DNA from: Bacillota bacterium
GTDB taxonomy: Bacteria; Bacillota; Clostridia; Oscillospirales; Oscillospiraceae
DNA length: 12,848 bases
Direction of reading: 5' to 3'
Assembly: GCA_029268085.1 (NCBI GenBank)
Contig: JAJUHD010000053.1
Coordinates: 1-12,848, forward strand
The notes under the pieces were generated by a model. That model was given only the letters and a program-made list of their open reading frames with translations, made no database searches and was not told the DNA's origin. Position 1 is the stretch's first letter. Every line of letters begins with the position of its first letter. The position numbers were made by a program, and so were the translations under genes. This document shows positions 5,983 through 12,752 of this stretch, in pieces.

Positions 5983-7122
5983 ATGACAAAAATCTATCTG
6001 ATTCGGCATGCTGAGGCTGAAGGCAACCTTTACCGACGCATACATGGACATTACAACGGCGATATAACACCCAAGGGCTACAAGCAGATCGAACTTCTGG
6101 CCGAGCGTTTTCGCGACGTGCCGATTGACGCGCTCTACGCGAGCGACCTTCAGCGCACGCAGAAAACGGCCCGTTCGATTTTGAAATACCATGAGCTTCC
6201 CATAAACATCGATTCCAGACTCAAGGAAGTCGATATGGGCGTCTGGGAGGATCAGCCTTGGGGCAATGTGAGCTATGACGATCCAGAACAAATGTTCTTT
6301 TTCGCCAACGACCCCGCGAAATGGAGCATTGAGGGCGGAGAGCGCTTCGAGCATCTGAAAAACCGCCTTACGGGCGTTATAAGCGAGCTTGCCGAAAAAC
6401 ATGAGGGGCAGGCCATTGCCTGCTTCAGCCACGGTATGGCTATACGCTCGTTTCTGAGCGGGATCATGGGCGTGCCGTCTGAAAATATACACGAGATACT
6501 CCATGGAGACAATACCTGCGTTGCCTCCTTAACGTATTCCGGCGGCAAGCTCGGCATCGAATATTACAATGATAACAGCCACCTTCCACATGAACTCAGC
6601 ACTTTCGCGGGTCAGGTCTGGTGGAAGCAAAAGGACAAGGTCGATTTTTCAAATCTCCGTATCCTTCCTATGGATATAAGCAAGGACGCTAAAATTTATG
6701 CTGATAGCTACCGCGACAGCTGGAAGACAGCGCATGGTACGCTGCGAGGCTTTTCGGAGGAACCGTATCTGCGAGGCGCGGAGAAGGTTTCGAAGAAAAA
6801 TCCCCGCGCATTGATGAAAGCATATTTCGGCGAAGAGTTTGCGGGGATAATAGAACTGGATCCCGACCGGATGGAGGACAACGGCGCGGGCTGGATCAGC
6901 TTTCTCTATCTGACGCCGGACTTCCGCGGGCATAATATGGGTGTCCAGCTTATCGGCCACGCCGTCTCGGTCTACCGCAAGCTCGGTAGGCAGTCTCTGC
7001 GCCTGCATGTTTCGGAGGACAACAAAAGCGCTCTGGCATTTTACGAAAAATTCGGCTTCAGGCACATTGGTACCGAATCCGGAAGTCTCTGCCCCCTGAA
7101 GCTCATGGAAATGAAGCTCTGA
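5983..7122 (+). CDS. Histidine phosphatase / GNAT acetyltransferase fusion
   Basis: A 379-residue protein with two enzyme domains. Residues 1-195 are a histidine phosphatase (phosphoglycerate mutase-like superfamily): LIRHAEAEGN with the phosphorylated His9 beside Arg8, LYASDLQRTQKTA with Arg58, the acidic segment KEVDMGVWE, and CFSHGMAIRSF with the second His150. Residues about 225-379 are a GNAT N-acetyltransferase: WISFLYLTPDFRGHNMGVQLI is motif A (the acetyl-CoA pyrophosphate loop, Arg-Gly-His-Asn-Met-Gly at 315-320) and LHVSEDNKSALAFYEKFGFR is motif B. Substrates of both halves are unknown; the phosphatase half could act on a small phosphorylated metabolite. The start ATG 5983 follows GGAGGT (5973-5978) by four bases; an in-frame GTG at 5971 overlaps that site and is unlikely. 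The YgiQ gene starts 20 bases after the stop, so they form an operon. Confidence 0.92.
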   Translation: MTKIYLIRHAEAEGNLYRRIHGHYNGDITPKGYKQIELLAERFRDVPIDALYASDLQRTQKTARSILKYHELPINIDSRLKEVDMGVWEDQPWGNVSYDDPEQMFFFANDPAKWSIEGGERFEHLKNRLTGVISELAEKHEGQAIACFSHGMAIRSFLSGIMGVPSENIHEILHGDNTCVASLTYSGGKLGIEYYNDNSHLPHELSTFAGQVWWKQKDKVDFSNLRILPMDISKDAKIYADSYRDSWKTAHGTLRGFSEEPYLRGAEKVSKKNPRALMKAYFGEEFAGIIELDPDRMEDNGAGWISFLYLTPDFRGHNMGVQLIGHAVSVYRKLGRQSLRLHVSEDNKSALAFYEKFGFRHIGTESGSLCPLKLMEMKL

Positions 7123-7142
7123 TTTTTTTGAAAGGCACGCCC

Positions 7143-9167
7143 ATGGAAATTACGGATTTTTTGCCGGTCTCAAAAGAGGATATGGTTTCCCGCGGGTGGT
7201 ACAGCTACGATTTCCTCGTCGTCACGGGGGACGCTTACGTCGATCACCCGAGCTTCGGACCGGTCGTCATAGCGCGTGTTCTGGAGGCTATGGGCTTCAA
7301 GGTCGCGATACTCGCTCAGCCGAAATGGTCCGACGCTTCGGCTTTTGAGGCTATGGGAAAACCCAGATACGGCGTTTTTATCGGCGCGGGCAACCTTGAC
7401 AGCATGGTCGCGCACTATACCGCGGCAAAAAAACCAAGGAGCGAAGATTTCTATTCCCCCGGCAAAAAGGCGGGACTGCGCCCCGACCGCGCGACGATAG
7501 TATACGCCAACCGCGCAAGGGAAGCTTTCGGCGGGGATATGCCGATCATTATCGGCGGACTCGAAGCCTCGTTGCGCCGCTTCTCGCATTATGACTACTG
7601 GGATGATAAGGTGCGCCGCGGCATACTTTTCGATTCAAAAGCCGACCTGCTTGTCTACGGCATGGGCGAATACGCCACGCGCGAGATCGCAAAGCGCCTG
7701 AAGCGCAAAGTCAAGCCCTTTGAAATTACCGATGTGCGCGGAACTGCCTTCATCGCGGCTGATGAAAGTGCCTGCGTATTTGAGAGGCTCACGCTTCCGT
7801 CATTTGAGGAGACCGCTTCAGACTTAAGAGCCTACGCTTACGCGACGCGCATTGAGTATGAGGAGCACGACCCGGTGCGCGGAAAGGCGCTCTGCCAGCC
7901 CTGTCAAGGACGCATGCTGATAGTCAATCCCCCCGCTATGCCGCTTACGGCCGAGGAACTGGACACGGTCGCGGAGCTGCCCTATACCCGCGAAGCGCAC
8001 CCGATGTACGAGAAAGACGGCGGCGTCCCCGCAATTGAGGAGGTCCGTTTCTCCGTTATACACAACAGGGGCTGCTTCGGAGCCTGCAATTTCTGCGCTC
8101 TTGCCTTCCATCAGGGCCGAATGGTGACCTCCCGAAGCCACAAGTCGGTTATCCGCGAGGTCGAGGCCATGACGCGCCACCCTCTCTGGAAGGGCTACGT
8201 TTCTGACATCGGCGGCCCTACGGCAAACTTCCGCCGCCCCTCATGCAAGCTTCAGGCGGAGCACGGCATGTGCGCAAAAAAGCGTTGTCTAGCCCCAACG
8301 CCCTGTAAAAACCTTGATGCCGACCATTCTGATTATCTCGAGCTTCTGCGGAAGCTCCGCGAAATTCCGGGAGTCAAAAAAGTATTTGTCCGAAGCGGCA
8401 TACGCTTTGACTATATGCTTGAGGAGAAAGACGACAGGTTCTTCTCCGAGCTCGTGAAGCACCATGTCAGCGGCCAGCTCAAGGTCGCGCCGGAGCACTG
8501 TGTCGATACTGTTCTCGACTATATGGGCAAGCCTCATATCGAGGTCTATGAGAAGTTCATGGAAAAATACGCCCGCCTCAACCAGCGCTTCGACAAGGAA
8601 CAGTACGTCGTGCCCTATCTCATGTCCTCGCACCCGGGCAGTACGCTTTCTGACGCAATCAGGCTTGCAGAATACCTCCAGTCACGCGGTCGCCAGCCTG
8701 AACAGGTACAGGATTTTTATCCCACTCCCGGAACAATATCCACCTGTATGTACTACACAGGGCTCGATCCGCGTACCATGAAGCCTGTCTACGTTGCAAA
8801 AACTCCGCGCGAAAAGGAACTCCAGCGCGCGCTTCTCCAGTGGAAGCGGCCCGAGAAGCGCCGTCTCGTAATCGAAGCGCTTAGGGAAGCCGGCCGTGAA
8901 GATCTTATCGGGTTCGGCAAAAACTGTCTTGTCCGCCCCGACGGCCCGCAGCGCCCTCCCAAAGCGAATGTGAAAGCCGACAAGCCCGGGGCTGACGGCA
9001 GAAAAGGCAAAAATGCCCCTGTGCCTCCCGCATCCGTCAAGGTCACAGGCAGGGCTAAGGGCATGGGCGGAAAGACTGCAAAACCCAGCTTGAGCACCAG
9101 AGGACTGCCCAAAGAAAACGCAAAAAAGGCTAAGTCAGGCGGCACTCCAAAGAAAAGGGGAAAGTAA
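7143..9167 (+). CDS. ygiQ: YgiQ family radical SAM protein (UPF0313)
   Basis: A 674-residue radical SAM enzyme of the YgiQ family, close to usual length. It begins with the family signature DFLPVSKEDMVSRGWYSYDFLVVTGDAYVDHPSFG and has GGLEASLRRFSHYDYWDD near 138-155. The radical SAM cluster is CFGACNFC, with Cys311, Cys315 and Cys318 in CxxxCxxC spacing, ligating a 4Fe-4S cluster that cleaves S-adenosylmethionine. DIGGPTANF and YVVPYLMSSHPGS follow, then QVQDFYPTPGTISTCMYYTG typical of the C-terminal part. The reaction is not established. After about residue 590 the sequence turns into a disordered Lys/Pro/Gly-rich basic tail. I chose ATG 7143, preceded by AAAGG at 7131-7135; an in-frame TTG at 7128 would put that site inside the gene. 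The next gene starts two bases after its stop. Confidence 0.95.
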   Translation: MEITDFLPVSKEDMVSRGWYSYDFLVVTGDAYVDHPSFGPVVIARVLEAMGFKVAILAQPKWSDASAFEAMGKPRYGVFIGAGNLDSMVAHYTAAKKPRSEDFYSPGKKAGLRPDRATIVYANRAREAFGGDMPIIIGGLEASLRRFSHYDYWDDKVRRGILFDSKADLLVYGMGEYATREIAKRLKRKVKPFEITDVRGTAFIAADESACVFERLTLPSFEETASDLRAYAYATRIEYEEHDPVRGKALCQPCQGRMLIVNPPAMPLTAEELDTVAELPYTREAHPMYEKDGGVPAIEEVRFSVIHNRGCFGACNFCALAFHQGRMVTSRSHKSVIREVEAMTRHPLWKGYVSDIGGPTANFRRPSCKLQAEHGMCAKKRCLAPTPCKNLDADHSDYLELLRKLREIPGVKKVFVRSGIRFDYMLEEKDDRFFSELVKHHVSGQLKVAPEHCVDTVLDYMGKPHIEVYEKFMEKYARLNQRFDKEQYVVPYLMSSHPGSTLSDAIRLAEYLQSRGRQPEQVQDFYPTPGTISTCMYYTGLDPRTMKPVYVAKTPREKELQRALLQWKRPEKRRLVIEALREAGREDLIGFGKNCLVRPDGPQRPPKANVKADKPGADGRKGKNAPVPPASVKVTGRAKGMGGKTAKPSLSTRGLPKENAKKAKSGGTPKKRGK

Positions 9168-9169
9168 GC

Positions 9170-9469
9170 ATGGCATCCGTTGAAATTATACATCGTCAGC
9201 CTATTCATCTGCTCTGGTACTGGCTTGCGTTCATCAATATTATCGCCTTTATCGCCATGTCCGTGGATAAATACAGAGCGCGGAACCACAAATGGAGAAT
9301 TCCCGAAAAAACTCTGTTTCTCTTTGCTGTTTTAGGCGGAAGTCTAGGCGGCATCTGCGGGATGTACGCCTTTCGTCATAAAACTCTGCACAAAAAATTC
9401 ACTGTCGGATTTCCCGCGATTCTGTTTTTTCAGATCGCTATCGGTATATTGTTATATCGCTACATATAA
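9170..9469 (+). CDS. DUF1294 small membrane protein
   Basis: A 99-residue protein with three hydrophobic segments (about 13-32, 48-66 and 77-97). The stretch SVDKYRARNHKWRIPEKTLFLFAVLGGSLGGICGMYAFRHKTLHKKFTVGFP carries the DUF1294 pattern: D-K..A......RIPE..L...A..GG..G...GM...RHKT....F....P. Function is unknown. Its start is two bases past the ygiQ stop, with AAAAGGGGAAAG just upstream inside the ygiQ end, so it is co-transcribed and probably translationally coupled. Confidence 0.9.
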   Translation: MASVEIIHRQPIHLLWYWLAFINIIAFIAMSVDKYRARNHKWRIPEKTLFLFAVLGGSLGGICGMYAFRHKTLHKKFTVGFPAILFFQIAIGILLYRYI

Positions 9470-9703
9470 TAAAAAGGCGGCGGGACGCAAAGGCGGCCCG
9501 CCAAAACAGGGTTGTGGGATAAAGATATGAGCCCGGCACGCTGTTACGCATGCCATTGGATAAGCTGTAATGTGAGAATACCCTATTTTTTTGCTCTTGT
9601 AAATAGCAAACGGGCACTACTTTTGTCGAATGGAAATTTTTTGTTCTTTTCGCGAAAGCTGGGGGCCATATGTTAAAACCATCTTAAAGGAGCCTGATCC
9701 TCT
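9470..9703. other. Gene-free stretch with hairpins between DUF1294 and fumarase genes
   Basis: No credible gene lies here. A GC-rich hairpin GGCGGG (9479-9484) / CCCGCC (9497-9502) follows the DUF1294 stop but has an A-run before it and no T-run after it, so it is a poor plus-strand terminator. A second hairpin GGCA.GC / GC.TGCC (9535-9554, one mismatch) sits further on. ACCCT at 9580-9584 is followed by seven T (9586-9592), and AGGGT at 9508-9512 could pair with it, enclosing a structured segment of about 75 bases that ends like a terminated RNA. A ten-base palindrome TTTCGCGAAA is at 9648-9657. The fumarase ribosome binding site AAAGGAG is near 9686-9692. No family was recognised. Confidence 0.4.
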
Positions 9704-10546
9704 ATGCGCGAAATAAGCTGCAAACAGATAACCGAGACTATCGCAGAGCTTTGCATAAAGGCAAACACTATCCTGCCCGAGGACATCAGGATGCTCATTG
9801 ACTGTGCCGAAAAGACTGAAAAATCCCCTGCGGGAAAGGCTGTTCTGAGTGATCTCCGCGAAAACTATATCCTTGCCGAAAAAGAACATCTCCCAATCTG
9901 TCAGGACACTGGGATGGCGGTCGTCTTTGCGGAGGTCGGACAGGATGCTCACATCACGGGCGGTTCTTTTGAAGATGCGATAAACGAGGGTGTTCGTCAG
10001 GGTTACGTCGGCGGTTTTCTGCGCAAGTCAGTCGTAAAGGATCCGCTCCGCCGCGAGAACACAGGCGATAACACGCCCGCCGTTATACATACCCGCATCG
10101 TATCCGGCGACAAGCTGAAGCTGACGTTCGCGCCGAAGGGCTTTGGTAGCGAGAATATGAGCAAAGCAAAAATGTTCCTGCCATCCTGCTCGAGCGACGA
10201 GATAATCGATTTTATCGTGCAGACAGTTGAAGATGCCGGTTCGAACCCGTGCCCTCCCGTAATTCTGGGTGTTGGGCTGGGCGGCACTCTCGAAACTGCG
10301 GCGCTTTTGGCAAAAAAAGCTTTGACCCGCGCGGCGGATATGAGAAACCCGGATCCGTTCTATGCGGAGCTTGAGAAAAAGGCGCTCCGCCGCATAAACG
10401 CTCTGGGTCTTGGTCCTCAGGGCTTCGGCGGTACAACGACTGCGCTCGCCGTTAATATAGATGCCTATCCGACACACATCGCGGGGCTTCCCTGCGTTGT
10501 AAATGTCGGCTGCCATGTGACAAGGCACGCGGAAGCAATTCTTTAA
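9704..10546 (+). CDS. Class I fumarate hydratase, alpha subunit
   Basis: A 280-residue protein matching the N-terminal (alpha) half of iron-sulfur class I fumarases and L(+)-tartrate dehydratases (FumA/TtdA type), of full subunit length. The enzyme interconverts fumarate and malate using a 4Fe-4S cluster. The three conserved cysteines are present: Cys66 in PICQDTGM, Cys183 in NPCPPVILGVGLGG and Cys270 in NVGCHVTRHA. Also visible are YVGGFLRKSVVKDPL.R.NTGDNTPAVIH and KGFGSENMSKAKMF. GGTTTALAVNI is the usual C-terminal part. Start ATG 9704 follows TTAAAGGAGCC. In two-subunit systems the beta gene normally follows directly; here an unrelated DUF378 gene comes next, 83 bases on. The beta subunit must be elsewhere, or the protein is orphaned. 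Tartrate dehydratase is the main alternative. Confidence 0.92.
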   Translation: MREISCKQITETIAELCIKANTILPEDIRMLIDCAEKTEKSPAGKAVLSDLRENYILAEKEHLPICQDTGMAVVFAEVGQDAHITGGSFEDAINEGVRQGYVGGFLRKSVVKDPLRRENTGDNTPAVIHTRIVSGDKLKLTFAPKGFGSENMSKAKMFLPSCSSDEIIDFIVQTVEDAGSNPCPPVILGVGLGGTLETAALLAKKALTRAADMRNPDPFYAELEKKALRRINALGLGPQGFGGTTTALAVNIDAYPTHIAGLPCVVNVGCHVTRHAEAIL

Positions 10547-10629
10547 AGCCGTACTAAAAATCGAAAATGAATAATTTGATATTACGCGGTTATCATATCA
10601 CCGAAGCTATTTAAAGGAGCGCAGGTAAC

Positions 10630-10842
10630 ATGATAATAGATAAAATCGCCCTTATTCTCGCAATAATCGGCGGACTCAACTGGGGCTTGGTAGGTCTTTT
10701 CCGTTTCGATCTTGTTGCCTACCTTTTCGGAGGACAGACGGCGACTCTCAGCCGCGTAATTTACACTCTGGTAGGGCTTGCCGCCATCTGGTGTATTTCC
10801 CTTCTGTTTCGTGACCGACGAGGCGAAGCCGACGAGGATTGA
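10630..10842 (+). CDS. DUF378 small membrane protein
   Basis: A 70-residue protein with two membrane helices (about 4-27 and 38-60) and an acidic tail. The beginning MIIDKIALILAIIGGLNWGLVGLFRFDLVAYLFG is the DUF378 signature (ILA..GGLNWGL.G.F..D.V...FG). The family is widespread in Firmicutes and has no known function. AAAGGAG at 10613-10619 serves ATG 10630. It follows the fumarase gene by 83 bases without a visible terminator and is closed by a strong terminator. Confidence 0.92.
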   Translation: MIIDKIALILAIIGGLNWGLVGLFRFDLVAYLFGGQTATLSRVIYTLVGLAAIWCISLLFRDRRGEADED

Positions 10843-10860
10843 TCCGGCCGAAGGGCGGAA

Positions 10861-10898
10861 AACGCGCTGTGTCCTGCATACGGACGCAGCGCGTTTTT
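10861..10898 (+). terminator. Strong intrinsic terminator after DUF378
   Basis: AACGCGCTGTGTCC (10861-10874) pairs with GGACGCAGCGCGTT (10882-10895) over 14 positions with one G-T wobble, has a seven-base loop, and runs into five T (10894-10898). This isolates the fumarase/DUF378 unit from noc. Confidence 0.92.
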
Positions 10899-10945
10899 GC
10901 GTACCGGATACACTTTCCGTCAATTTTTGCACAACATGTGGTGTA

Positions 10946-10963
10946 GTATTTAATTGTAAATAC
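10946..10963. promoter_or_regulatory. 18-bp palindrome in the noc promoter region, Noc-site-like arms
   Basis: GTATTTA (10946-10952) and TAAATAC (10957-10963) are exact inverted arms around ATTG. Seen as TATTT, six bases, AAATA it has the same outer arms and spacing as the Bacillus subtilis Noc-binding site (TATTT-CCCGGG-AAATA), although the centre differs. It overlaps the -10-like TAGTAT (10944-10949) 59 bases before noc, so a bound protein would block transcription. A site for autoregulation is inferred; AT-rich arms can match by chance. Confidence 0.5.
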
Positions 10964-11007
10964 CATATGTTCAGATTTGACCGTGTTTTTGCAAAGGAGA
11001 CGGTATA

Positions 11008-11832
11008 ATGCAGGCATTGAAGAAAAATCCGCGTACCCTGCGGAACAGCATAAGCTACCTGTCAGTCGATGAGATATACCCAAGTCCGGTTCAGCCCCGA
11101 AAGCGCTTTTCGCAGGAATCACTGAAGGAACTGTCCGAAAGCATTTCTCAGTATGGAGTCCTGAATCCTCTCACCGTCCGCAGGCGAAACGGCAAATACG
11201 AGCTCATAGCGGGCGAACGCAGGCTGCGGGCTTCCTGCCTTGCCGGGCTGAAAGAGGTTCCGTGCATCGTCATTGATGCAAACATGGAGGAGGCGAGCGT
11301 ACTTGCGCTTGTTGAAAACATCCAGCGCCGAGACCTTAATTTTGTCGAGGAAGCGGAGGGCATCTCGCAGCTAATCAGGATTTTCGGAATGAGTCAGGAG
11401 GAGGCCGCACGCAGACTCGGCAAATCGCAGCCATCAATTGCAAACAAGCTTCGCCTTCTGCGGCTGCCGCCCGATGTGCTTGATACTCTGCGCGACGAAG
11501 AACTGACGGAACGCCACGGCAGAGCTCTTCTGCGCCTTCAGAACGAAGAGGCTCAGCGGCTGGCAGTCCGTCATATGGCGGAGCAGCATATGAACGTAGC
11601 CGTCGCCGAGGAATACATAGAAGACTTGCTGAAAGCTCCCGAGCATCTGCAGGAAAAGGAGCGCAAAGCGGGCAGAAAAACGCTTTTCGTGCTCAAAGAC
11701 GTGCGTATTTTCCTCAACACTCTTTCGCACGGACTGGAGGTGATGCGGCAAGGCGGCATCGATGCCGGAATGGAAAAGCACGAGACCGATACCGAGCTTG
11801 TCCTAACGATCAGCATCCCGAAGCAGAAATAA
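11008..11832 (+). CDS. noc: Nucleoid occlusion protein Noc (ParB/Spo0J family CTPase)
   Basis: A 274-residue ParB-family DNA-binding CTPase. The N-terminal nucleotide-binding domain (about 17-110) has the CTP motifs GERRLRA (69-75) and ENIQRRDLN (103-111). The central helix-turn-helix domain (about 112-175) contains SQEEAARRLGKSQPSIANKLRLL (129-151). The C-terminal part KDVRIFLNTLSHGLEVMRQGGIDA...ETDTELVLTISIPK is typical of Noc rather than Spo0J (R-I-F-L-N-T, then I-P-K at the end). Noc loads at specific sites and keeps the FtsZ ring off the chromosome; ParB of the segregation system is the close alternative. No parA lies beside it. The N-terminus (MQALKKNPRTLRNS) is basic and lacks an obvious amphipathic membrane helix such as that of B. 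subtilis Noc. ATG 11008 follows AAAGGAGACGG. Its own promoter region and a downstream hairpin make it monocistronic. Confidence 0.88.
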   Translation: MQALKKNPRTLRNSISYLSVDEIYPSPVQPRKRFSQESLKELSESISQYGVLNPLTVRRRNGKYELIAGERRLRASCLAGLKEVPCIVIDANMEEASVLALVENIQRRDLNFVEEAEGISQLIRIFGMSQEEAARRLGKSQPSIANKLRLLRLPPDVLDTLRDEELTERHGRALLRLQNEEAQRLAVRHMAEQHMNVAVAEEYIEDLLKAPEHLQEKERKAGRKTLFVLKDVRIFLNTLSHGLEVMRQGGIDAGMEKHETDTELVLTISIPKQK

Positions 11833-11848
11833 TCTGAGGAAGGAAAAG

Positions 11849-11882
11849 TACCGCGCAGGAGTTGTTGACCTCCTGCGCGGTA
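11849..11882 (+). terminator. Perfect 13-bp hairpin after noc (probable terminator)
   Basis: TACCGCGCAGGAG (11849-11861) and CTCCTGCGCGGTA (11870-11882) are exact inverted arms with an eight-base loop, 16 bases past the noc stop. The following bases are T-rich but broken (TCTCTTGATAATTGTTTT), so efficiency is uncertain. The position and GC-rich stem make transcript ending the best reading. Confidence 0.75.
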
Positions 11883-12026
11883 TCTCTTGATAATTGTTTT
11901 GTATTGTTGCGGCCTTATTACTCACTTTGTCTTTTTTGCAATAAATACATACATGATTGACAAAATCGTTAAATGCCTCCTTGGAAATATCAATGTTTTT
12001 ATATAAATGTACGATATTGTGTATTT
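11883..12026. other. AT-rich gene-free region upstream of the xpt promoter
   Basis: The 277-base gap between noc and xpt is AT-rich apart from the noc hairpin. This part holds no credible gene. TTGACA at 11957-11962 is a perfect -35 box but has no -10 box at a normal distance. I see no purine aptamer here or in the leader that follows. Confidence 0.4.
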
Positions 12027-12035
12027 TGTTATAAT
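12027..12035 (+). promoter_or_regulatory. Extended -10 promoter of xpt
   Basis: TG-T-TATAAT at 12027-12035 is a perfect extended -10 element in an AT-rich setting. No clear -35 hexamer is present 17 bases upstream, as is common with extended -10 promoters. Transcription would start near 12042, giving a leader of about 68 bases. Confidence 0.7.
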
Positions 12036-12055
12036 ACTGTAAACTACTAATGTGA

Positions 12056-12095
12056 ACGGAAAATAGCCAAATGTCTTTTTCCGTCTTTTATTTTT
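12056..12095 (+). terminator. Terminator-like hairpin in the xpt leader
   Basis: ACGGAAAA (12056-12063) and TTTTCCGT (12077-12084) form an eight-base stem with a 13-base loop, followed by C and the T-rich tract TTTTATTTTT (12086-12095). The ribosome binding site AAGGGGTG comes right after. It lies inside the expected transcript and could act as an attenuator. Half the stem is A-T, so it is not strong. Confidence 0.4.
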
Positions 12096-12103
12096 AAGGG
12101 GTG
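12096..12103 (+). promoter_or_regulatory. Ribosome binding site deciding the GTG start of xpt
   Basis: AAGGGGTG is six bases before GTG 12110. A rival in-frame GTG at 12101 lies within this site, so 12110 is the better start; it also gives an N-terminus that matches B. subtilis Xpt in length. Confidence 0.65.
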
Positions 12104-12109
12104 AACGCT

Positions 12110-12679
12110 GTGCGACTTCTGGAGGAGAGAATTGTCCGCGACGGTAAGGTGAGGGACGGCAACGTCCTGAAAGTCGACTGTTTTTTGAATCACCAGATGG
12201 ATATTCAGTTCTTCGGGGAAATGGCTAAGGAGTTTTACAGTCTTTTTCAAGATGACAACATAAGCAAAATATTGACTATTGAGGCTTCCGGGATAGGTAT
12301 AGCCTGCATTACTGCGCAGGTTTTTAACTGTCCCGTTATTTTTGCAAAAAAAAGCAAAACCAAAAACATCGCCGGCGACGTCTATACCGCAAAGGTCGAG
12401 AGCTTCACTCATGGGGGAACTTACGATATCATTGTTTCCAAAGAATTCCTCAAGCCCTCGGACCGCGTCCTGATAATCGATGATTTTCTGGCCAACGGTT
12501 CGGCGCTTTCCGGACTTTCCTCTCTTGTGAAAGATGCGGGCGCAACTCTTGTCGGAGCCGGCATAGCCATAGAAAAAGCCTTCCAGCACGGAGGAGATGT
12601 TCTGCGCGAGCAGGGTCTTCGCATCGAATCACTGGCGAGAATAAAGTCCATGGAAAACGGAAAAATCGAATTCTGCTGA
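12110..12679 (+). CDS. xpt: Xanthine phosphoribosyltransferase
   Basis: A 189-residue type I phosphoribosyltransferase closely resembling B. subtilis Xpt along its length. It converts xanthine and PRPP to XMP for purine salvage in the cytoplasm. Visible are VLKVDCFLNHQMD (19-31), TIEASGIGIA (56-65), the PRPP-binding motif VLIIDDFLANGSAL (120-133) with its two Asp, and GIAIEKAFQHGGDVL..QGLRIESLARI (151-178), both diagnostic of Xpt. The start is GTG 12110. The gene has its own extended -10 promoter and leader, and no purine riboswitch is visible. A lipoprotein gene begins 73 bases downstream with no terminator between them, so a shared purine uptake/salvage transcript is possible. Confidence 0.95.
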   Translation: MRLLEERIVRDGKVRDGNVLKVDCFLNHQMDIQFFGEMAKEFYSLFQDDNISKILTIEASGIGIACITAQVFNCPVIFAKKSKTKNIAGDVYTAKVESFTHGGTYDIIVSKEFLKPSDRVLIIDDFLANGSALSGLSSLVKDAGATLVGAGIAIEKAFQHGGDVLREQGLRIESLARIKSMENGKIEFC

Positions 12680-12752
12680 AAACCTTTAGCTTTCCATATG
12701 CGCATAGTTTGCGAAAGCAAATTAAAAATAACGAAAAACTGGAGGAACGAAA

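Noticed and set aside
9482..9492. GGGACGCAAAG, a string typical of the c-di-GMP-I (GEMM) riboswitch
   Set aside because: The partner GCAAACC block and the first hairpin are missing upstream, and the expected second stem with its receptor does not follow, so it is most likely chance.
9476..9502. GC-rich hairpin as a plus-strand terminator of the DUF1294 operon
   Set aside because: No T-run follows; the adenine run is on the wrong side for plus-strand termination, and no minus-strand gene needs it.
12036..12109. Purine riboswitch in front of xpt
   Set aside because: The conserved loop and junction blocks of the purine aptamer (for example GTCTACC and its partners) are absent from the short leader.
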